Part shown: positions 41,672 to 48,904 of the stretch, one piece after another | Position numbering within the stretch: position 1 is the stretch's first letter | Layout: each line of letters starts with the position of its first letter | NCBI RefSeq assembly: GCF_001571325.1 | Contig: NZ_BCTO01000017.1 | Span: forward strand, 1-61,143 | From: Delftia tsuruhatensis NBRC 16741 | GTDB taxonomy: Bacteria > Pseudomonadota > Gammaproteobacteria > Burkholderiales > Burkholderiaceae_C | Length of the DNA stretch: 61,143 bases | Direction: 5' to 3' | Notes under the pieces: model-generated | The model's input: only the letters and a program-made list of their open reading frames with translations | The model's database searches: none | What the model was told of the DNA's origin: nothing | Made by a program: the position numbers and the translations under genes

Positions 41672-42351
41672 TGCGGGTGCTCATCGTCGAAGACGACGCC
41701 GATCTTGCTGCAGGCCTGCAGGCCATCCTGCAGGAGGCCGGCATGCTGGCCGAGTGCTGCGCGGACGGCCGCCTCGCCCAGGAACTGGGCAGCGTCGAAC
41801 ACTATGACGCCGCCTTGCTGGACCTGGGGCTGCCAGGACAGGACGGCGTCTCGGTGCTGCGCCATTGGCGCGAGCAGGGCCGCTCCTTTCCCGTGCTGGT
41901 GCTCACGGCCCGCAACCGCTGGAGCGACAAGCTCACGGCCTTCCAGGCCGGCGCGGACGACTACCTGACCAAGCCCTTTCTGCACGAGGAGGTCGTCACG
42001 CGGCTGCGCGTGCTGCACCGGCGCGCAGCAGGCGGCAGCCGGCCCCTGGTGCAGATAGGCCCGCTGGCCTACGACACCATGGCAGACCGCTTCACGCTCG
42101 AAGGACGGCCGCTTGCGCTGACCGCGCAGGAGCAACGCATCCTGAGCTTTCTGACCAACCGGCATGGACAGCTCGTCAGCCGCGCCGACATCAGCGAGCA
42201 TGTCTACGCACGCGACCTGGACCCGGACTCCAACACCGTGGACGTGCTGGTCGGCCGCATCCGCCGCAAACTGTCCCCGCATGGCCTGATCCATACCGAG
42301 CGCGGACGGGGCTTTCGCCTGCAGCAGGCCAGCGGCGACCATGCGTCCTAG
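41671..42351 (+). CDS. OmpR-family response regulator (PhoP/QseB-like)
   Basis: A 226-residue regulator. Receiver residues are E8/D9 in IVEDDAD, phospho-Asp51 in ALLDLGLPG and Lys in LTKPF; the DNA-binding domain ends GRGFRLQQ. It starts within the stop of the PepSY gene and its 3' end overlaps the kinase gene by 11 bases. The PhoP/QseB type usually binds tandem repeats near its own promoter; the divergent DUF5666 lipoprotein is the obvious nearby target. Confidence 0.92.
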   Translation: MRVLIVEDDADLAAGLQAILQEAGMLAECCADGRLAQELGSVEHYDAALLDLGLPGQDGVSVLRHWREQGRSFPVLVLTARNRWSDKLTAFQAGADDYLTKPFLHEEVVTRLRVLHRRAAGGSRPLVQIGPLAYDTMADRFTLEGRPLALTAQEQRILSFLTNRHGQLVSRADISEHVYARDLDPDSNTVDVLVGRIRRKLSPHGLIHTERGRGFRLQQASGDHAS

Positions 42352-43678
42352 ACACTGGGGCCTGTCGGAGCGCCTGCTGGCACTGAGCCTGGTGGCCACG
42401 CTGGCCTGCGGCACGGCCGCCAGCTGGCTGCTGCGCGAGCAGTTGCACGATGCGGTGCTGCGCAGCTTCAAGGCCGGCCTGCAGGACCGTGCCGAGCGGC
42501 TGCAGGCCGAGCTGCAGTCCCCGGGGCCCCTGACCGGACAGGGCACGCGGCTCAATCGCGGCGAGTTCGGCCGCATTTTCTCGGGCTGGTACTGGACACT
42601 GGAGCAGGACGGGCGGCTGCAGCAGTCGCGCTCGGTCTGGGACGACAGCCTGGAGCTGGACGACGCCCGTCCCTGGCCCCGGCACAAGGGCAGGGAGACG
42701 CTGCTGTCGCTGCGCGGGCCGCAGGGGCGCGAACTGCTGGGACTGCGCCGCAGCTTCGATGTCGCGGGCCGGCGCGTGCAGCTGCACGTCTTCGGCCCGC
42801 TGGACGGTACGCGCCAGGAATGGCGCCGCATCGACCGCATCCTGCTGGTCACCGAGCTGGGCCTGGTCGCCGCGCTGCTGCTGTGCACGGTGGCGCTGGT
42901 GCGCCTGGGATTGCAGCCGCTGCGCAGCCTGCAGCAGGCGCTGCAGGACATGGAAGACGGCACACGCACGCAGCTGGGGCGGCACTTCGGCCCCGACCTG
43001 GACCCGATTGCCGAGGCCGTGGACCAGGTGCTGCAGCGCAATGCCCAGGTCGTGGAGCGCGCGCGCCACCAGGCGGCCGACCTGAGCCATGCGCTCAAGA
43101 AGCCGCTGGCCGTGCTCGGCATCCAGGCACGCGGCCATCAGGTCGATGGTCCGTGGCTGCGTGACCAGGTACAGGCCATGTCCCACACCATCGACCGCCA
43201 TCTGGCGCGCTTTGCCAGCGGCGCCGGCAGCGCCGGCAGCGTGGCGCTGGATGAGGTGCTGGCCCGGCTGCTGGATGCCATGCGCCAGATCCACGCCCAG
43301 CGGCGCCTGTCCTGGTCCATCCAGACCTCCACGCCGCTGCCCGGCCATGGGCTGCGCTGGCGCGGCGCGGCCTCGGACCTGGAGGAGATGGCGGGAAACC
43401 TGCTGGACAACGCAGGCAAGTGGGCGCGCAGCCGCGTCACGCTGGCCGTGTGCCAGGATGGCACGACGACGCTGCTGCAGATCGATGACGACGGCCCAGG
43501 CCTGGCGCCGGAGCATCTCGCGCAGGCCATGGAGCGCGGTGTCCGCTTCGACGAACAGGCCCAGGGCCACGGCCTGGGCCTGGCCATCGTGCGCGACATC
43601 GCCGAGACCTATGGTGGATCGCTGGAGATGGGGCCGAGCCCGCTGGGCGGGTTGCGCTGCACGCTGCGCCTGGGCTGA
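42341..43678 (+). CDS. Sensor histidine kinase (PhoQ-like)
   Basis: A 445-residue membrane kinase. TM1 is at about 10-30, a periplasmic PAS-like domain of about 135 residues follows, TM2 is at about 165-187, and the dimerisation box DLSHALKKPLAVL (His near 250) is of the PhoQ type with Lys-Lys in place of the usual Arg-Thr. The ATPase domain has GNLLDNAGKWA, DDGPG and GHGLGLAIV. It overlaps the response-regulator gene by 11 bases. PhoQ relatives sense divalent cations, acid or antimicrobial peptides; the signal here is unknown. Confidence 0.92.
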   Translation: MRPRHWGLSERLLALSLVATLACGTAASWLLREQLHDAVLRSFKAGLQDRAERLQAELQSPGPLTGQGTRLNRGEFGRIFSGWYWTLEQDGRLQQSRSVWDDSLELDDARPWPRHKGRETLLSLRGPQGRELLGLRRSFDVAGRRVQLHVFGPLDGTRQEWRRIDRILLVTELGLVAALLLCTVALVRLGLQPLRSLQQALQDMEDGTRTQLGRHFGPDLDPIAEAVDQVLQRNAQVVERARHQAADLSHALKKPLAVLGIQARGHQVDGPWLRDQVQAMSHTIDRHLARFASGAGSAGSVALDEVLARLLDAMRQIHAQRRLSWSIQTSTPLPGHGLRWRGAASDLEEMAGNLLDNAGKWARSRVTLAVCQDGTTTLLQIDDDGPGLAPEHLAQAMERGVRFDEQAQGHGLGLAIVRDIAETYGGSLEMGPSPLGGLRCTLRLG

Positions 43679-43697
43679 GCACGGCGCCGGGCGGCGC

Positions 43698-43961
43698 TCA
43701 GCGCGCGGCGTCGGGCAGTTCGATCTTGACTTCGAGCACTTCCAGGTTTTCCTGGCGCTCCAGGTGCACCTTGATGTCGTTGACGTCGATGTCCACGTAC
43801 TTGGAGATCACCGCCATCAGCTCCTTTTGCAGCGCAGGCAGGTAGTCGGGACCGCCGCCGTTGCCGCCCACGCGCTCACGCGCGAGGATGATCTGCAGGC
43901 GCTCCTTGGCCACCGAGGCCGTCTTCTTCTTTTCTCCGAGCAGGAAAGAGAGCATGGACAT
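43698..43961 (-). CDS. minE: Cell division topological specificity factor MinE
   Basis: An 87-residue MinE. The N-terminal amphipathic segment ([13 protein letters not shown]) and the MinD-activating helix/strand ([14 protein letters not shown]) are followed by the dimerisation domain ([16 protein letters not shown]...[14 protein letters not shown] end). MinE stimulates MinD ATPase and drives pole-to-pole oscillation. GGGAGGTAA overlaps the minD stop and serves as ribosome site, 6 bases after minD. It is the last gene of minCDE and is convergent with the kinase gene. Confidence 0.97.
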   Translation of the reverse strand: MSMLSFLLGEKKKTASVAKERLQIILARERVGGNGGGPDYLPALQKELMAVISKYVDIDVNDIKVHLERQENLEVLEVKIELPDAAR

Positions 43962-43967
43962 GGCCGC

Positions 43968-44780
43968 TTACCTCCCCCCGAACATGCGTTTGAAGAAGCC
44001 GGGCTTTTGCGCTTCGGTGAAGCGCATGGGCTTTTCCTCGCCCAGGAAGCGTGCGACCACGTCCTGGTAGGCCTCGGCCACGTCCGAGCCCTGCATGTGC
44101 ACGGCGGGGATGCCCTGGTTGGAGGCCTGCAGCACGGTTTCGGACTCGGGCACGACGCCGATCAGCTCGATGCGCAGGATGTCCTGGATGTCCTCCAGCG
44201 ACAGCATCTGGCCGTCCTGCACGCGGTTGGGGTTGTAGCGCGTGATCAGCAGGTGTTCCTTGACGGTCTCGCCCGCAATGGCGCGCGCGGTCTTGGAGCT
44301 GAGCATGCCCAGGATGCGGTCGGAGTCGCGCACGGAGGAGACTTCGGGGTTGGTCACGACCAGGGCCTCGTCGGCGAAGTGCATGGCGATCAGCGCGCCG
44401 CTTTCGATGCCGGCCGGCGAGTCGCAGATGATGTACTCGAAGTCCATGCCTGCCAGGTCGTCCAGGATCTTCTTGACGCCGTCCTGCGTGAGCGCATCCT
44501 TGTCACGCGTCTGGGAGGCGGCCAGCACGAAGAGGTTGTCGCACTGCTTGTCCTTGATCAGGGCCTGGTTGAGGTTGGCCTCGCCCTGGATGACGTTGAT
44601 CAGGTCGTAGACCACGCGGCGCTCGCAGCCCATGATCAGGTCCAGGTTGCGCAGGCCCACGTCGAAATCGATGACGGCGGTCTTGTGCCCGCGCAATGCG
44701 AGGCCCGATGCGAAGCTGGCGCTGGTGGTGGTCTTGCCCACGCCACCCTTGCCGGAGGTCACGACGACTATTTTGGCCAT
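43968..44780 (-). CDS. minD: Septum site-determining ATPase MinD
   Basis: A 270-residue deviant Walker A ATPase (VTSGKGGVGKTTTSAS at about 8-23) with the C-terminal membrane-targeting helix (KPGFFKRMFGGR). ATP-bound MinD dimerises on the membrane, recruits MinC and is released by MinE. AAGGAA precedes the ATG at 44780. Lies between minC and minE. Confidence 0.98.
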   Translation of the reverse strand: MAKIVVVTSGKGGVGKTTTSASFASGLALRGHKTAVIDFDVGLRNLDLIMGCERRVVYDLINVIQGEANLNQALIKDKQCDNLFVLAASQTRDKDALTQDGVKKILDDLAGMDFEYIICDSPAGIESGALIAMHFADEALVVTNPEVSSVRDSDRILGMLSSKTARAIAGETVKEHLLITRYNPNRVQDGQMLSLEDIQDILRIELIGVVPESETVLQASNQGIPAVHMQGSDVAEAYQDVVARFLGEEKPMRFTEAQKPGFFKRMFGGR

Positions 44781-44829
44781 GTTTGCACGGTTCCTTAAAG
44801 ACTGGAGAGCAAAGAAGAAGGGTCCGGTG

Positions 44830-45576
44830 TCATACCGGCTCGATGAGGATTTTCTCGCCGTCGAGACGCACCTTGGCGGGCCTGGCGGCCACATCCGCCG
44901 GGAGATCGGTCTCGATTGTGCGATAGATGCCGGCAATCGACAGCAGCTGTGCTTCCATGCAGGTGCTGAAGATGCGCGCCTCGGTGTTGCCGCGCGCCCC
45001 GGCGATGGCCCTGCCGCGCAGCGGCGCGTAGACATGGACGTTGCCGTCGGCGATGACTTCGGCGCCATAGCTGACCATAGCCAGCACCACGATGTCGGTG
45101 CCGCGCGCATAGACGCGCTGGCCCGAACGCAGCGGCTTGTCCACGATGAGGGCGTCGGCCTGGGGAGCAGGCACCTCGCGCACCACCTCGATCTCGCGCA
45201 CGACTTCCTGGATCTCGATCTCGGGCACCGTGGGCCGCACGGGTGCGGCCTCGGGCGCGGGCGCCAGGCCTGCGGCGCGCGCCGCCTCCATCTGGGCGGG
45301 GCTGCCGCCGCGCACGGCCACGGGCACGGTGCGGTGAAAGCGCAGCGCCTCCACGAGCACGGCGAAGTCGATGGCCTCCTCGGCCTCGCGCACATGGGCC
45401 AGGTCGATCAGCACGGGGTCGTTGTCGAAGAAATCCGGGTCGTCGGCCAGGCGCTGGGCCAGGTCGGCCACGAGCGCACGTACGTCGGTATCCCGCAGGG
45501 TCACGGCCACCACGGGCAGCTGCGCGCTCTTGAGGTCGAAGCTGGGGCGGGCAGTACTCGTCGTTTCAACGGCCAT
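44830..45576 (-). CDS. minC: Septum site-determining inhibitor MinC
   Basis: A 248-residue FtsZ inhibitor. The N-terminal domain (about 1-105) binds FtsZ; a proline- and acid-rich linker (about 110-145, with the repeated IEI-Q-VVRE-IEVVRE pattern) leads to the C-terminal beta-helix that dimerises and binds MinD (SGQRVYARGTDIVVLAMVS, GRAIAGARGNTEARIF). The ATG at 45576 is used; a longer reading to 45645 is not supported by the family's length. First gene of minCDE. Confidence 0.96.
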   Translation of the reverse strand: MAVETTSTARPSFDLKSAQLPVVAVTLRDTDVRALVADLAQRLADDPDFFDNDPVLIDLAHVREAEEAIDFAVLVEALRFHRTVPVAVRGGSPAQMEAARAAGLAPAPEAAPVRPTVPEIEIQEVVREIEVVREVPAPQADALIVDKPLRSGQRVYARGTDIVVLAMVSYGAEVIADGNVHVYAPLRGRAIAGARGNTEARIFSTCMEAQLLSIAGIYRTIETDLPADVAARPAKVRLDGEKILIEPV

Positions 45577-45744
45577 GGGACTGGGAGTGCGGTGGATGGG
45601 AGAGTTGCCTCTCGACGCGCAAAGTGTACTGTGTGTGCAGTACATGGGCGCCCACTCCCGCCGGGAGGCGGGCCCCGGGGAGTGTCCATTTGTGTTGTGT
45701 CACACACGGCCCATGCCCCCGTGGCGGGGGCCGGGCAGGCCCGG

Positions 45745-46533
45745 TCACTGAAACCGGGGCTTACGCTTCTCCACGAAGGCCATCACGGCCTCGCGGTGGT
45801 CGGCGGTCTTGTGGGCCAGGGCCTGGTAGCCGGCGGACAGCTCCAGCAGCGACTCCAGCGTGCTGTGCTCGCCCTCGCGCAGCAGGCGCTTGGTCATGCG
45901 CATCACGGCGCCGGGGTTGGCGGCGATCTTGTCGGCCAGCGCGCGTGCCGTGGGCAGCAGCTGGTCGGCCGGCACGACGCGGCTGACCAGGCCGCAGGCC
46001 AGGGCCTGCTGCGCGTCGATGGCCTCGCCCGTGAACGCCATCTCGGCCGCCTTGGCGCGGCCCACGGCGCGCGGCAGCAGCCAGGCGCCGCCGTCCCCGG
46101 GGACGATGCCCACGCGCACGAAGCTCTCGGCAAAGGTGGCCGTCTCGCTGGCGATGCGGATGTCGCACATGCAGGTCAGGTCCAGCCCCGCGCCGATGGC
46201 CGGGCCGTTGATGGCGCAGATCACGGGCACGTCCAGCTGGGTCAGGGCACGCGGAATGCGCTGTATGCCCTGGCGGTACTCCTCGCGGATGGCATCGGGC
46301 GTGAGCGCGTCGTCGAAGAAGCGCTGCATGTCCTTGACGTTGCCGCCCGAGCTGAAGATGGGGCCGGCGCCCGTGAGGATGACGGCCTTGACCGAGGCGT
46401 CGCGCCGGATCTCGTCGCAGACCTGCACGAATTCCTCCACGGCCGTGTTGCCCGTGAGCGCATTGCGCGTCTCGGGCTGGTTCATGGTGAGGGTCCAGAT
46501 GGCGCCGTCGCGGGCGATGTTCAGAAAGGACAT
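45745..46533 (-). CDS. Enoyl-CoA hydratase/isomerase family protein
   Basis: A 262-residue crotonase-fold enzyme. The oxyanion-hole blocks are SSGGNVKDM (about 61-69) and INGPAIGAGLDL (about 108-119), with a GIVPGDGGAWLLPRAVG segment carrying the usual second acidic position as Asp. It should hydrate or isomerise an enoyl-CoA. AAGGAG precedes the ATG. It follows two acyl-CoA dehydrogenase genes on the same strand, a beta-oxidation-like set for an unknown acyl chain or side chain. Confidence 0.9.
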   Translation of the reverse strand: MSFLNIARDGAIWTLTMNQPETRNALTGNTAVEEFVQVCDEIRRDASVKAVILTGAGPIFSSGGNVKDMQRFFDDALTPDAIREEYRQGIQRIPRALTQLDVPVICAINGPAIGAGLDLTCMCDIRIASETATFAESFVRVGIVPGDGGAWLLPRAVGRAKAAEMAFTGEAIDAQQALACGLVSRVVPADQLLPTARALADKIAANPGAVMRMTKRLLREGEHSTLESLLELSAGYQALAHKTADHREAVMAFVEKRKPRFQ

Positions 46534-46557
46534 GGAGAAGACTCCTTGAGCAAGGGT

Positions 46558-47574
46558 TTATGCGGTGATGTCGGTGGTCGAACGGATCAGGTCCAGCGTG
46601 CTGCCCGCGTGGCCATGGACCAGCGCGGCGCCTGCCACACCGTGCCAGTACGACTCGGAGCCCGCCGTCTGGCGCCAGGCATGCAGGCGGCGCGTGAGCA
46701 GTTGCAGGTCGTATTCCTCGGTGAAGCCCATGGCGCCGTGGATGGCGTGGGCCGCCTCGGCCACGGCCAGCGCGGCCTGGCTGCAGCGCGCCTTGGCCAC
46801 GGCCACGCGCAGCCGATCGGGGAAGATGCCCTGCCCCGCGCAGCCCAGCCGGGCCGCCATGCGCGCGGCGAAGACATGCTCGCTCATCACCGCCAGCTGG
46901 TGCTGTATGGCCTGGAACTTGCCGATGGGGCGGCCGAACTGCTGGCGGTCATTCGCATACTGCAGCGTGCGCTGGAACACCTCCATGAGCGCGCCCGCCA
47001 GCTGCGCCGCCACCAGGCCGGCCTGCAGCGTGCGCAGGTCCAGCCCATCCGGCAGGGCGAAAGCGGGAGCAGATGCTGCGCGGACCTGATCGGCGCTCCA
47101 GCGCAGGTTCACGTCCAGGCAGAAGGCCGCCGGCTCGGACTGCGCCTGCGCCACGGGCAGCAGGCTCCAGCCCTGCGCATGCTGCACCAGCGCGCTGTCC
47201 GCCACCGCGCCCAGGCGCACGGGTGCGCAGTGCAGGCTGCCATCCGGCTGGAGCAGGCCTTGCGCCAACGCGATGGCGCCTGGTGGACGCTCCGCCCCCG
47301 CGCCAGCCAGCAGCGCGCGCGCCAGCATGGTCTCGCCCAGCGGCACGGGCAGCGCATGGGCGCCGGCCAGCGACCACACATCGAACAGCTGCGCCAGCGC
47401 CAGCCCCGCGCCGCCCGCGTGCTCGGGCACCAGGGCATCGGCAAAGCCGGCCTGCTCCAGCGATTGCCACAGCGCCCGGGGCGAGCCCCCGGCCTCGATG
47501 GCGCGCACCCGCGCGGGCGTGCACTCGCCCTGCAGCAGCTGGCGTGCGGCATCGGCAAACAAATCGTCTTCCAT
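46558..47574 (-). CDS. Acyl-CoA dehydrogenase, short subunit type
   Basis: A 338-residue acyl-CoA dehydrogenase, shorter and more divergent than the classic ~385. The C-terminal helical part is clear (QFGRPIGKFQAIQHQLAVM at about 222-240, and HGAMGFTEEYDL), while the middle beta domain lacks the usual FAD-loop signature. It resembles the partner subunit of heteromeric dehydrogenases (alpha2beta2, as in sterol side-chain FadE pairs). The adjacent 385-residue enzyme would be the other half. GGAGAG precedes the ATG at 47574. Confidence 0.85.
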   Translation of the reverse strand: MEDDLFADAARQLLQGECTPARVRAIEAGGSPRALWQSLEQAGFADALVPEHAGGAGLALAQLFDVWSLAGAHALPVPLGETMLARALLAGAGAERPPGAIALAQGLLQPDGSLHCAPVRLGAVADSALVQHAQGWSLLPVAQAQSEPAAFCLDVNLRWSADQVRAASAPAFALPDGLDLRTLQAGLVAAQLAGALMEVFQRTLQYANDRQQFGRPIGKFQAIQHQLAVMSEHVFAARMAARLGCAGQGIFPDRLRVAVAKARCSQAALAVAEAAHAIHGAMGFTEEYDLQLLTRRLHAWRQTAGSESYWHGVAGAALVHGHAGSTLDLIRSTTDITA

Positions 47575-47621
47575 GTCTCTCTCCATTCATGACACATGAC
47601 GCCAGGCCTTGGGCGTTCCGT

Positions 47622-47641
47622 TTGAAACTGGCGCGCCCCAA
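47622..47641. repeat. Fragment of the dispersed repeat's left end
   Basis: TTGAAACTGGCGCG followed by CCCAA matches the element's left end at 61105-61125 near the right window edge. Here it lies in the 84-base gap between the two dehydrogenase genes, and the rest of the element is absent. Confidence 0.55.
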
Positions 47642-47658
47642 CTTAAGGGGAACCTTAT

Positions 47659-48816
47659 TCAACGCAGGCCGAGGCCACGCGCGATCATTCCGCGCAGGAT
47701 GTCGCGCGTGCCGCCGCGCAGCGAATACGAAGGCGCAACCTCCGTCACGTAGTTGAGGGTGCGCAGCAGCTCCAGCGGAACCTCGGACGCCTCGCGTGCG
47801 AACAGGTCGTCGGCAATGGCGGCGGGAATGGACTGCTCCAGCGTCGTGCCCAGCTCCTTGACCAGGGCCGCCTCGACGATAGGGCTTTCGCCGCGCACCA
47901 GCTTGTCCTGCACGGCAACCGACATGGCGCGCAGCGGGGCCAGCTCGGTGAACACGCGGCCGGCCAGGCGCAGCGCGCCTTCGCTGCGCTCGCCCGTTGC
48001 ACGCAGCCAGGCCAGCCATTCGTCGAACAGCACGATGCTGGAGAACAGCCGCTCGGGCCCGCTGCGTTCGAAGGCCAGCTCGGCCGTGACCTGCTCCCAG
48101 CCCTGGCCTTCCTGGCCGATCAGGGCGTCGGGCGGCAGCTGCACGTTGTCGAAGAAGACTTCGCAGAAATGGCTGTCGCCCGAGAGGTCGGTGATGGGCC
48201 GCACGGTCACGCCCGGCAGCGACAGGTCCACGATGACCTGGGACAGCCCCTTGTGCCGGTCACCCGCCTCGCCCGAGGTGCGCACCAGGGCGATCATGTA
48301 GTGGCAGTGGTGGGCGTTGGTGGTCCAGATCTTCTGGCCGTTGAGCACGAAGCCCTTGCCGTTCGGCGCGGCGCGCGTCTTCACGCTGGCCAGGTCCGAG
48401 CCCGCGCCGGGCTCGCTCATGCCGATGCAAAAGAAGGCCTCGCCCCGGCAGATGCGCGGCAGGTAGAACTGCTTTTGCGCCTCGGTGCCGTACTTGAGGA
48501 TCAGCGGGCCGCTCTGGCGGTCGGCAATCCAGTGCGATCCCACGGGTGCGCCGCAGGCCAGGTATTCCTCCACCAGCACGTAGCGCGTGAAGGCGCTGCG
48601 CCCGCCACCGCCGTACTTGCGCGGCAGGGTGACGCCTATCCAGCCCTTTTCGCCCAGCTGCCGGCTCAGTTCGGCGCTGTAGCCGCCCCAGGAGCGCGCA
48701 CGCACATGGGGCGGCAGGCCGCTTATGGCCTGGGCGAGGAAGGCGCGCACCTCGGCGCGCAGGGCTTCGTCCTCGGCGGGGATGCGGGTCAGGGCAAGGG
48801 AATCAAGCACGCTCAT
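47659..48816 (-). CDS. Acyl-CoA dehydrogenase
   Basis: A 385-residue acyl-CoA dehydrogenase with the normal layout: FAD/substrate loop FFCIGMSEPGAGSDLASV at about 128-145, KIWTTNAHHCHYM, and a C-terminal SYSLRGGTRDILRGMIARGLGLR block. It oxidises an acyl-CoA to the 2-enoyl-CoA with an electron-transfer flavoprotein as acceptor. GGAG precedes the ATG. The following short dehydrogenase and the hydratase probably form one transcription unit with it, although a repeat fragment lies in the gap. Substrate unknown. Confidence 0.9.
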   Translation of the reverse strand: MSVLDSLALTRIPAEDEALRAEVRAFLAQAISGLPPHVRARSWGGYSAELSRQLGEKGWIGVTLPRKYGGGGRSAFTRYVLVEEYLACGAPVGSHWIADRQSGPLILKYGTEAQKQFYLPRICRGEAFFCIGMSEPGAGSDLASVKTRAAPNGKGFVLNGQKIWTTNAHHCHYMIALVRTSGEAGDRHKGLSQVIVDLSLPGVTVRPITDLSGDSHFCEVFFDNVQLPPDALIGQEGQGWEQVTAELAFERSGPERLFSSIVLFDEWLAWLRATGERSEGALRLAGRVFTELAPLRAMSVAVQDKLVRGESPIVEAALVKELGTTLEQSIPAAIADDLFAREASEVPLELLRTLNYVTEVAPSYSLRGGTRDILRGMIARGLGLR

Positions 48817-48904
48817 TGCAGGGCTCCATGGTTGGACCCCACTCTAGGCAGCCGGTCTGTCGCAGTCCAATATTAAAAACCGCGCCACTGATACCGTTTG
48901 AATA

